Assembly (NCBI RefSeq): GCF_000236905.1
Contig: NC_016534.1
Coordinates: forward strand, 349,380-413,379
DNA length: 64,000 nucleotides
Reading direction: 5' to 3'
Origin: Tetrapisispora phaffii CBS 4417
Taxonomy: Eukaryota > Ascomycota > Saccharomycetes > Saccharomycetales > Saccharomycetaceae
In this document: positions 51,301 through 60,954 of the stretch, piece after piece
Numbering within the stretch: position 1 is the first letter of the stretch
Layout: each line of letters begins with the position of its first letter
Made by a program: the position numbers and the translations under genes
Notes under the pieces: generated by a model
The model's input: only the letters and a program-made list of their open reading frames with translations
Databases searched by the model: none
Told to the model about the DNA's origin: nothing

Positions 51301-53169
51301 GAAACCATCAATTGATAGCAAAAGGTTAGTAAATATACTTGACTTTTTAAATGAAGTATTTTGAGATAGTATTTGAATCGGTGGATATCTGTTCCTTCCC
51401 TCAATATTTTTAATTGTTAGTATATGATCTGTGTCATTGTTAATCAAGCATCTATAAACTTCGATGTTATTTAATTGAAATTTTGTATCAGAACTGGTAA
51501 ATTGTATTGGTGCAAGTTCAAATTTTAATTTTTCATTATCTAGCAGCAGATAAATATTAACTGTCTTCGTTTTGAGCTCAATATTTAATGGTGCTTTTGA
51601 TGATAATGCAGTATAACAATTTACCTTTCTATACCTTTCAACCAATGCGTTAGTTTTAATATAAGCGCTAAGAATATCTAATATTGCAGTTTTATCCAAA
51701 TAATATTCTAAATCTTTAGTTACATCAATGATGGCATTATTGGATGAATATTTTATTTTTAAGACATCCATTACACTATTGCAATCATTATTCTTTTTTT
51801 GGATTTTTGAATCTACTTTTACTGGTTCCAATGATTGAATATTAATCTCATATTCATCAAATTCTGAAGAAGACAAATGAAAATTCTCAAACTTCAGTGA
51901 AAGATGTTCGCTTATCATTAACTCAAAGTCCAGTAGAAGAAGAGTGAACTTATTTACAGATATTGAGATATTCTGTTCTTGTTGGAATCTTCTATAATTT
52001 GAAAATTTTTCTGGAGATTGAACTTTAGAATCATTCTCCTTCTCGGTACATGCAAATATATTTCGAAGTAATAATGTGAATAATGCCGGTTCCAAATTCA
52101 GAAGATTATAATAGTATAATGACACTTTTTTGACTGTTAATGAGGAATTTAAAAATTTAAAATCATCGACTGCATTAAATCCAGTTAATTTTAATGATAG
52201 CCCTTCAATTGATAGTATTTCTAAAATGTTAATCGTTTGTTCGGCAGCTTCGATAATTGACGATGAAGAAATTCTGTTATTTTTAAGCGAGGTTGTGCTT
52301 TCGAAAGTCTCCATTGCACTCATATACATAGACATCGAATCTACCATAGATGTTTGAGCTAATGGTGATCCGGAATATTTGGAGCTGTTCTTCCTTGCAT
52401 TATAAATTTTTAATGTCTGCAATGTTAGTTCTCTTGTCCCCATCTCATCATTTGTCAACAATATATCATCAACTTTTATTTCCAAATAATTTTCATTAGC
52501 ATCATCCAACTGGAATATAATTTTAACATCAATAATATTTAGTTTAAATTTCGACAAAAAGCTACTCAAAACTTTTTTCTTCATCATTTGTAAAGTACTT
52601 TGTGTTCCTTTGGAATTTGCATTGCCACCATCAATATTTGAATGACCACTATTGTCATTAGTAGTTGTGCTAAGAGTTCTTTTCAAAGTTTGGGCAAGTT
52701 CTGTATCTGTTGCATCATTACTTCGCACTGTATCATCTTCGAATTCATTAAATTCTTCTAGTGCATTCAAATCCAAGCTTGTGGGAAGTTGTAACATCAT
52801 AGACGTTGTCAAATCGTTCAAACTTTTGGATAAAGAAAACAAGAGTTGGCCATCATCTTGGTTTGCTGTTACTGAGTGCAGGAGATCTTTTTCAGATTTA
52901 ATTATTACGGTCATGTTGCGAGCAACGATATTCAAAACAGCAGATATTGTCAACTGAATATCTAGTTCATCCAGTGAACCCTCTTGTACTATGAAATTAG
53001 TAACTTTGATATCATCTGTATTTAATTTAACTTTGTGGAATGTAAATTTAGAGTTTGGCCCTAATGAAATATCAACATCGGATAAATCAACATTTGAGAG
53101 TATGGATATCTTATTTAATATATATGCTAGTATTTTCTTTTGTATGCTTCCTGTGAATCCAAATGGCAT
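48364..53169 (-). CDS. ATG2: Autophagy lipid-transfer protein Atg2
   Basis: Atg2 is a rod-shaped bridge that moves lipids from the ER to the growing phagophore, together with Atg18 and Atg9. The ATG at 53167-53169 ([20 protein letters not shown]) gives 1601 residues, against 1592 in S. cerevisiae; the upstream extension starts at TTG. The chorein-like N-terminus covers about the first 100 residues ([29 protein letters not shown]), giving the lipid-entry end. The middle is long and made of beta-strand-like repeats with Ser/Asn-rich loops. The conserved C-terminal third includes a ...[30 protein letters not shown] segment and [26 protein letters not shown]. It is the last gene in synteny with S. 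cerevisiae (YNL242W). Confidence 0.96.
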   Translation of the reverse strand: [1601 protein letters not shown]

Positions 53170-55190
53170 ACTGCAGAAACAGAAATAAATAAAACCAAAC
53201 AAAAGATGTAAATATAACAATATTTATAACCGAACCTATGTTATTCTATTACTTTTCGTCTTTGTTTGCCTTATATGACATGCAACGATCAATCATTAAG
53301 TTAAAAGTGCCAAATAAAATTCAGTCGAGATAAGAAGGTGCTATTAAAGTATTGGTACTTCCTGTTGACAAACACAAACATGATGTAACAAATTTCAAGA
53401 TAAAAAGATTATAAATTGCAATACTAGATGCTCATTACAAGTTTAATGTTGATAATTTAATAAGTTATTATCGATACTCAATCCCTTAAAAAAAGTCATC
53501 AGTAGATCAGTTGACCAAAAAATTTAAATTGTGAATATCTTTGATGCGAATCCTGTTGATTTTTGAAAACCGCACAAAAAGACGAAAAATAGGCTTTATA
53601 TAAACGGAATGATAAGTAGATGTTCAGCGTAAGCTAACTCAAGGGTAGATAAAGAACATTAACAGTATTGTATCCATCCAATGTAACAGCCATATATATA
53701 TACATTTGCCTATCAATTGAGATGTTGTTGAGTTCCACGGACGTCAAAGGTAAGAGCACTATATATTTTTGTATATATCAGGCAAACAGAAATGGCTGAC
53801 AATGTTTATTGAGATACTTGGGGCATACATTTAAAGCAACAATTGTATTAATTCAAACATTGCACAGTACCATGCCTCGTTTCGGGTTCATATGAAACTT
53901 ACTTAATGTAAAATAAATAAAATATTCATTATTCCTTTAAGGTGAAAACCTATCCTTCCTTTGTTTATTTTAAATTAAAACTGTGCAGCATACAGATTAT
54001 CTAATGTACAATATACTAAATCTCTATTTGTTTTCATTAAGCACGCATGTGTTTAATTCCATAACGATACAACAAGGCTTATCAACAATTCGTTATATGG
54101 GATATAAAGTGAGTCACAATTGTTTAATAAATCCACTTTTGGAAGCACCAATTAATTGAAACTTGAAACGGTGAAATCATTGCCGATCAGTATGTGACTC
54201 AATGCTATTTCTTCATTTGATATATATATATAGCTGTATGCATTTAAATACGATGAAAGGTTAAGTTTCTGCAAACTGCAGTTTATGTAAAGTGATAGTG
54301 GTGTATTTTGATATCGGAAGAATGGCTAGGTTTATGCATTCGGTTTGTGACGTGTAAACGTGTAGATGTGTAGTCTGCGTCATAGATAATTGTCAATCAT
54401 AAGCGTGATAGTTGTTTTTATGATGCTGTAGATTTCTAATCTTAAATTCTGTTAGGATATTACTGGTGACTCTCTTCCTACCTCTTATATTTTTGTTATA
54501 TTGAGGTAATGCTGATGTAACAACTTTGCACATTGCCACTAGTAAACTGACTTCTTTTTGATAAAAAAAATAGAATTGTCCAATAGGTTCGGTTTATTCT
54601 TACGGATCTTATCAACTATCTAATTACGATAAGAAATGGGATTTTTTATAATTTGATAGTTTTTCTGTAAATAAATAAGAGTATTAAGAGAATTGGGAGA
54701 TGCATAAAATACTGTTATCTCTTTTATATTAGTAGTATTTTTAGCAATTCTTCTAAACGGAAATAGGGAAGTAAAAAAAGTTCGTATATGAAACAATGAT
54801 TTACATATACATATAGTGTTTGAAAGTGAGTGCTTATTATATTATTAAAGTTATTTCATTACTAACATTTAATTAAATTATTAATTATATATATAAGTAT
54901 ATTATGAAGAGGGATCTATAGTATGTTCATAACAAACTTATGTGTATATCGCGGAACTATTGCATTATTATAGATTGCGGAATTTTATCAAAATGTTTTG
55001 ATACAATGTTTTGATACAATGTTTTTTTATTTAATATCATTATTTTGGTTTTAATTTAAAGGAATCATTGTAATTCATTTGAATTATTAAGTTATCTCAT
55101 GAGAAAATGCTGACCTTTTGTTTAATTTTAATTAACATTAACCGTATAAAAATTAAAATAAAAGGGTTATTCAAAATAGGTTTACAAATT
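53170..55190. other. ATG2-PTR2 intergenic region (synteny breakpoint)
   Basis: 2.0 kb with no recognised gene, between the ATG2 promoter and the PTR2 3' end. A plus-strand TATATAA element near 53597 and a short frame from 53721 with no family match are the only coding-like hints. In S. cerevisiae ATG2 is followed by SLA2, which is not here, so this is where gene order changes. Dyad CTGCAAACTGCAG near 54273-54285. Confidence 0.5.
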
Positions 55191-57053
55191 TTATAATGAT
55201 TTGGCCGATCTCATACTAATGATTGGTTCGACAGTAGAGAATCCAGAACTGGCAGTCTTTTCGACATCACCAGAGGCATTAATCATATCATCTTCAACAA
55301 AGTCAATAGCTTTCATGTCGGCATCTATGTCATTGTAATGATGGAAACAGATCCAGAACAAACAACCTGCAACAAAACAAGAAACTGCTAAACCTGTGAA
55401 AACCCAAGTATACTTTGGATCGACAGAGGTTGGGGAAATAGCAACACCTAAAGCAGCACCGATAGCATTTGTGAATAAGAAAATGGACATAATAAAGGCT
55501 TTCATGGAATCTGGAGCATTAGAATAAGCAAATTCTAAACCTGTAACAGAGGCAAAAATTTCAGACCAAGCAATAATAACATAAGCAGGAATTTGCCATG
55601 CAACATGGACTCTGTTTGGAATGTTAGTATATTCAGGTCCACATGCCATTGGGTGATCGTAACATGGACCAGCCTTATAAATGAAACTTTGTAAAACAGC
55701 AGCCCATACCATCGCACAGGAACCACACATGAAACCTAAGAAAATCTTAGTGATTGGCTTCAATGGAGTAAATCTTCTAATAGTTGGATACACAAATCTT
55801 TCAAAGATTGGAATGAAAACGATAATACCAATAGAATCGAATACTTGTAAGAAATCATTTGGAATGTTATGTAATTCCATAGTACCAGCTTGAGTAATGA
55901 AATTGTTGATCATTTGACCATAAACACACCAATAGATTGGGTAGAAAATAAAAACCTTACAAGCTTTAATGGATCTGTTGATTTCGTCAACAAACTTATC
56001 AGACCATGGGTATTGCATTTCTGGGTTTAAGGAAGGTTTAGCGGAATCGAAATTAAATTTATTTTTGCATACAATGAAGGTGACTTTAAAACATTTCGAG
56101 ATAACCTTATCTCCCACAGGTTTAATAATATAACTATTTCTACCCATGACTAAAATAACAACAGCAATCCAGAAGAAACAGAATGGTAGTAAGTAAGCAG
56201 CCCAGAAACCTTTATGAGATTCTAATTCAGTAGTGGCCAAAACGGATAAGGCACCGATGTTAATCATTAAGTAGAAAAACATGAAAACATTTTGCATAGT
56301 AATATCTGGATCTTCAATTACTCTTTCACCTTTCTTTGTGGTAATGACTCTATGCTTTCTCTTTGGAATCTGTTCAGCAACTAAAACGGATAAGTTAGCC
56401 TTAATCATACCAGTACCAATACCAATTAAAATAATGGCAGTGACGAAACCACCGGTAGCAGTTTCTTTGGTAGCGATACTTGGAATAGCAGTGATGAATA
56501 AAATGAAAATACCAATGATATAGATAACTGTACCTACAGCAATAGTGTTATATTTGTTCCAATAGGTATCGGCCATGTAACCACCAAAAATTGGTGTAAT
56601 GTAACACCAAAATTGGAAAAAATAAGATAAACCAGTAGCACCATTAGTATTTAACTGTAGGATACCCTTTGGAGTATCGTTTGGACCATTGGCCATATAA
56701 TTTTGGAAAGGAGCAGATAAACCATAGTAAGAGAATCTTTCCGATAATTCAACGACTGCGATTAACCAACATCTATAAGGGATATGACCTGCTACGTGCT
56801 TTAAAGTGGCCATCTCTTCTTCTGTTGGTTCAACGTATCCCCATTCGTCATTGTATGGATCCGCTTCATCATCTACGGCAAATTCATCTAATTCTTCTTC
56901 ATTAGTGTCGTTTTCGACTTTGTCATCTATATTGAAAGTAACATCATGGCTACTATCTAGTTCTTTCTCGCCAGAATAAATAGCGTCATACTTATACTCA
57001 CTAGGATGTGATGCATGTACGGTCACGTCAGAGAACTCTTTTTCTGACGACAT
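55191..57053 (-). CDS. PTR2: Di-/tripeptide:proton symporter Ptr2
   Basis: Ptr2 imports di- and tripeptides across the plasma membrane with protons. The 620 residues (601 in S. cerevisiae) form a proton-dependent oligopeptide (POT) transporter with about 12 membrane spans between residues 95 and 580. The N-terminal 80 residues are acidic and cytoplasmic, containing lysines that in yeast are ubiquitination targets. The POT signature ELSERFSYYGLSAPFQNYM lies near 103-121, and GTGMIKANLSVLVAEQIPKR near 210-230. In S. cerevisiae PTR2 is on chromosome XI near the telomere, so its presence here is a rearrangement. Ptr2 expression is controlled by imported peptides through Ubr1 and Cup9 in yeast; no clear Cup9 site was seen. 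A GATAAG occurs about 370 bases upstream (57423-57428). Confidence 0.95.
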   Translation of the reverse strand: MSSEKEFSDVTVHASHPSEYKYDAIYSGEKELDSSHDVTFNIDDKVENDTNEEELDEFAVDDEADPYNDEWGYVEPTEEEMATLKHVAGHIPYRCWLIAVVELSERFSYYGLSAPFQNYMANGPNDTPKGILQLNTNGATGLSYFFQFWCYITPIFGGYMADTYWNKYNTIAVGTVIYIIGIFILFITAIPSIATKETATGGFVTAIILIGIGTGMIKANLSVLVAEQIPKRKHRVITTKKGERVIEDPDITMQNVFMFFYLMINIGALSVLATTELESHKGFWAAYLLPFCFFWIAVVILVMGRNSYIIKPVGDKVISKCFKVTFIVCKNKFNFDSAKPSLNPEMQYPWSDKFVDEINRSIKACKVFIFYPIYWCVYGQMINNFITQAGTMELHNIPNDFLQVFDSIGIIVFIPIFERFVYPTIRRFTPLKPITKIFLGFMCGSCAMVWAAVLQSFIYKAGPCYDHPMACGPEYTNIPNRVHVAWQIPAYVIIAWSEIFASVTGLEFAYSNAPDSMKAFIMSIFLFTNAIGAALGVAISPTSVDPKYTWVFTGLAVSCFVAGCLFWICFHHYNDIDADMKAIDFVEDDMINASGDVEKTASSGFSTVEPIISMRSAKSL

Positions 57054-58220
57054 TGTCTTAAGATTATATTTTTTATCTATTGCTGGATTCTAGTTCACTT
57101 TTAAAGAAAAGAAAAATATTTATAAGAAGATGGAGAAGTAATAAAAAACATACAAATAGTTGCTTTTAAAGCACAAATTAAAATGATTAAAAGCCAAGCT
57201 ATATTTATATTTACAGGATCGAAACAAATCTTATTCAATGAAAATTTATTTTTCAAAAGTTTTTCTAATGTGGTATATTAACATTTGAGAAATTTTTTAA
57301 GTTTTTTTAATGTGTTTTATGAGTTAGTCATTATAATAAGTACGAAAAGACAGAAACGAATGAAACAGAAACTTGAAAAAAAAAAGTATGAAATGAAAGA
57401 TCATTACTATTTGCTAATTATTGATAAGAAGCAAAAAGAAAGAAAACGATGTGTAAATAGGGAGAACTGGGGCTATTCTGTCATACATTTTTTATGTTTT
57501 TATTAAGATCCATAAGGTAATAAATAGTGAGAATGATTATGATTAGAAATATAAAATTCGTGTGGTTTACTACTACCATCTAAGATCAAATATTGATTTG
57601 AATTACCAAATATTTTTGCACAATAATAGAATGGTAAAAAAATGTAAATATAAAGTTACGAAATCATAAAATTTTGTGAAGTTATTTCCTAAAAAAGCTT
57701 GTTTGTAATTGACAAATAAGAATCGAGAGTGCACTATTGTACCATTTCTTCTTGGCTATTGTAGATCGATATCGATATGCAATGGTTTTACCAATGTAAG
57801 GAAAAAACCCTGTATACGGGCACGATTAATCTCTCTCTCGAGAATTTTCACTTAAGTGAAAGATACGCCTGCAGGAGAAAACCAGTAAATACCGTACGTG
57901 GAGATAATGTGCAGAAAATGTCGATAATGTGTGTGTTTGTCATGAATTCTTATTTCAACTCGTAATAAGTGTGCGATGAAAAAAGAAAGTAAAATATTAA
58001 AAAAAACAAATGACGAAAAGATAATATTGAATTCTACTCGTGTTTGCCGTGCCAATTGCATCTACACTTTCTCTTGGTATGTTTTTGTTGACGTAAAGAG
58101 TCCGTACTGCACAAAATAACAGTGTAAATAAAAACAATATCTATTAGAATACAAGTTCTCATATAGTCTTCTATTTTAGATTTCTGCCCAAACTATACTA
58201 TCTATAACAGAAACAGAAAT

Positions 58221-58340
58221 ATAAACCCTTTGATATGTTTGTGTCTTAATACGGCAGGAATATTCTTGTTGCGCTTTATCTTTTGCAGCCATAACTAAAA
58301 GATATCAGGCAATGTACTCCTAAGCCCCCAGATCTTATCT
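58221..58340 (-). repeat. Left copy of an inverted repeat of about 120 bp
   Basis: The reverse complement of this segment aligns with 60245-60365 with roughly 12 differences including one single-base indel. The best-kept part is the 75 bases containing GCGCAACAAGAATATTCCTG, with three differences. Flanks do not align. It may be a relic of a transposon end (solo LTR or terminal inverted repeat) or a small dispersed repeat. Confidence 0.85.
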
Positions 58341-60047
58341 TGTAGAATATTAGATTTTAATTGATTATTCATTGTTAAGAGTAGTAGTATATTATAATTC
58401 TTCGTGGGGATCTGTATGAAATAAATAATATGTAGAATATACTAATTATACAAGTTGATTAAGACAGTTTGAATTATCTTACATGGCTGGAAAACAAAGT
58501 GCTTGTTATGTGCAATGATGCAGACTCTCATGTCTCAAAGAGACCATTCCATCCCAGAAGGTGCCTTCTCTTTGAGGTGACCATTATTTCTGATGTTTTT
58601 CAAATATGCTACATTTTAAGTCTATTATCACAATTAAACTCCCAGTTTGCCAGTATAAGTGATATTATTTACAATGTTGGATTGTACAACTTTCAGAATG
58701 ATAAATGAAATACAGCATGCCATCTCAAACACATTTATTGCGGAACTAGCCGCAATTGTGTCAGACATCATACGTTCATGATTTCTTTCGTTTCTTTAGC
58801 ATAATACATATAAGATATGCCACACAATCTTTCAAATTGGTCCATACAAAGAAAAAACCACATTAATCTTTGTTAATTTAGCAACAAGTCACTAGTTTCA
58901 AAAACAAACAACTAAAACACAACAACTTTTACATCAGTTCGCCTAATATCTGTGCATGTGTTACCGAAATTTTATGCTATTGAGAGGAATACCTCAGTGA
59001 TCCCCCATTTCGTACACATATGCCACAGATACTCGAAACTTAAGAAAAGCAGACTTCGCAGAAAGATCGAGAATGTAAGCCACGAGAAGAAAAAGCAAGC
59101 AGCGCAGTGTGTCATTTTACAGTTAACATAATGATGATTAATTTTCACAAAGGTACGTAACCATCCTCACTACCGTGTCCTTTTTACTTCGAATGGATAA
59201 AATTTCGTAATTTGTTGAGAATAAAAATAAGGAGAATTATTCGTAGTAGCGACTACGTTCTTATTATTGCCAACGACCTTTGGCTGTACGAGATCCGATA
59301 CAACTTTGTTGTGAGAAATCAACATGCGCCACAACGCATTATTAACATTACCACTACCTACAATGACAAGTTCAAGCATGACCGAAGCCAGAACCGTCAC
59401 AGTATTAATAACATTATAGAGTACGATGACCCTAATCACACAAGTCAATACCATACTAAAACGGCATAAAATACCACTATGGGATGACCTGTCTGTATGT
59501 ACCCTTCATTAGTTATTGATCTTTTTCTACCATATTTTCTCTCAAAACAATTTTTCTTAGTCCACTAAAAGCTGTCTCGTCAAACAAACAACCAACACGA
59601 CAGTGGGTAACCGGCATACGTATACGTATTGAAAGCGTTTCCTTCTAGTATGCTAAACATTTCCCATGGAAAGTCAGTAGTCTCCAAGAAAACAAATACG
59701 TTTAAAAGCAACAACAGGGAGAGTACGATCAACCATCACGGTTTCCATTAAATCATTCCAGATCGTACAGACAATCTCTGTAAAAATTCAAAAAGATTGC
59801 GGATTCCGTTACCGGACCGGACCGGCTGGATCGAACGGAAGGCGATGGAGAAAAAAACAAAACTCTACGGGCCTTTAAGGTGGTTAGCGCATGATCTCTC
59901 TTTTCAATTCGCGTGACCCTACCCGGAAAAAAAGATCTCTGTTAGTGCCGTTAAGGGTATATATATAAAACACATATATTGTTTCTAAATAATTCCGCAG
60001 AGTAATATAAATTGTCTACGCGTTTTTTCTTTTTCTTTTTTTTTTAA

Positions 60048-60209
60048 ATAAATATCGTTTCGAATTCCTTGCCCGCTTTGTCAAAGCATATTACTCCCAA
60101 CGTTTTGAATATCGAAACTATAGATAAGATTGTTAACGATAAAGACAATTCTACTATATCTTGCGAGGAGGAAAAAGATGGAGCTCGGGTTCTCTTAAAA
60201 CATGTTTAG
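60048..60209 (+). pseudogene. Possible gene relic: 53-codon open frame without ATG
   Basis: The frame, bounded by stops, reads like an N-terminal cytoplasmic tail of a protein (...ITPNVLNIETIDKIVNDKDN, then STISCEEEKDGARVLLKHV). Upstream are a strong TATA (59958-59970), an ACGCGT box (60018-60023), a pyrimidine run and a GC-rich area with ACCGG repeated three times (59811-59825), which together look like a complete promoter and leader. The right inverted repeat begins 36 bases after the stop. I do not recognise the family. A gene truncated by repeat insertion would explain the arrangement; chance is possible. Confidence 0.25.
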
Positions 60210-60244
60210 ATGAGGAATCTGACCATAACATTTAGTTATCAGTG

Positions 60245-60365
60245 AGATAAGATCTAAAGGTTTCAGGAATACATTGTCTGATAACATTTAGTTATGGCTG
60301 TAAAAGATAAAGCGCAACAAGAATATTCCTGCCATATTAAGACAGAAACATATCAAAGGGTTTAT
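60245..60365 (+). repeat. Right copy of an inverted repeat of about 120 bp
   Basis: Partner of 58221-58340 in opposite orientation, with inner ends 1.9 kb apart and facing each other with AGATAAGATCT. Within and just before this copy the 15-mer ATAACATTTAGTTAT occurs twice (60226-60240 and 60281-60295), so the right copy sits in locally duplicated sequence. Confidence 0.85.
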
Positions 60366-60954
60366 GTCCTGGTTTTGTCATTCATATAACTGAAATAAGC
60401 GAACGTCACAATCCAAATTAGAACATAAAATTAGTCGATGTATTTAACATGTCTTTCGAAGATGAAATGGTTTCGTGATTGTGACAGAAATTATTGTAAT
60501 AAATACCAAGTTTTTTCCGACTATGTAAAGTAATTAAAACTGTCTTTATTAACTTGTAAATTTATTATATTTTTAAATATCATTTATTTACTTAAATCGT
60601 GACCGAGAATAATAAAACATATCACTCTTATTCACGAACAACCTAATTAAATCTAATATTCAACAGACTATTTTTACTTTTACAATATTCTATAGCTATA
60701 TTATTAACTGTTTCCAACAAACTACATAATCATTTCAAACTAAATAATAATGGAGGTAATCAATATCGTTATATTTATCTATCTAAAATTAAATAGTGAA
60801 AAATATAAAATGCAAATTTGTTCGAATATTATTTATATGAATAAACTAGGATGACAGAATTATATCATTAAAATTGAATGATTTTAAATTGTATATCAGT
60901 ACTAATGTTTGGATATGATGACAGAATGATCATAGTTATACGGATGCAAAGTAC

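Larger units (their letters stand above)
57054..60954. other. PTR2-FLR1 gene-sparse region
   Basis: 3.9 kb without an intact gene, unusually long for a yeast. It contains the PTR2 upstream region, an inverted pair of about 120-bp repeats (58221-58340 and 60245-60365), hairpins at 58534-58576 (10-bp stem CTCAAAGAGA) and 58738-58752 (ATTGCGG stem), a promoter-like GC-richer segment near 59570-59960 and an ATG-less coding-like frame at 60048-60209. The overlapping frames at 59170-59469 have no recognisable family. Confidence 0.6.

Noticed and set aside
59170..59469. Overlapping 94- and 85-codon frames on both strands
   Set aside because: They share the same DNA, have no recognised family and contain no domain; chance frames are more likely.
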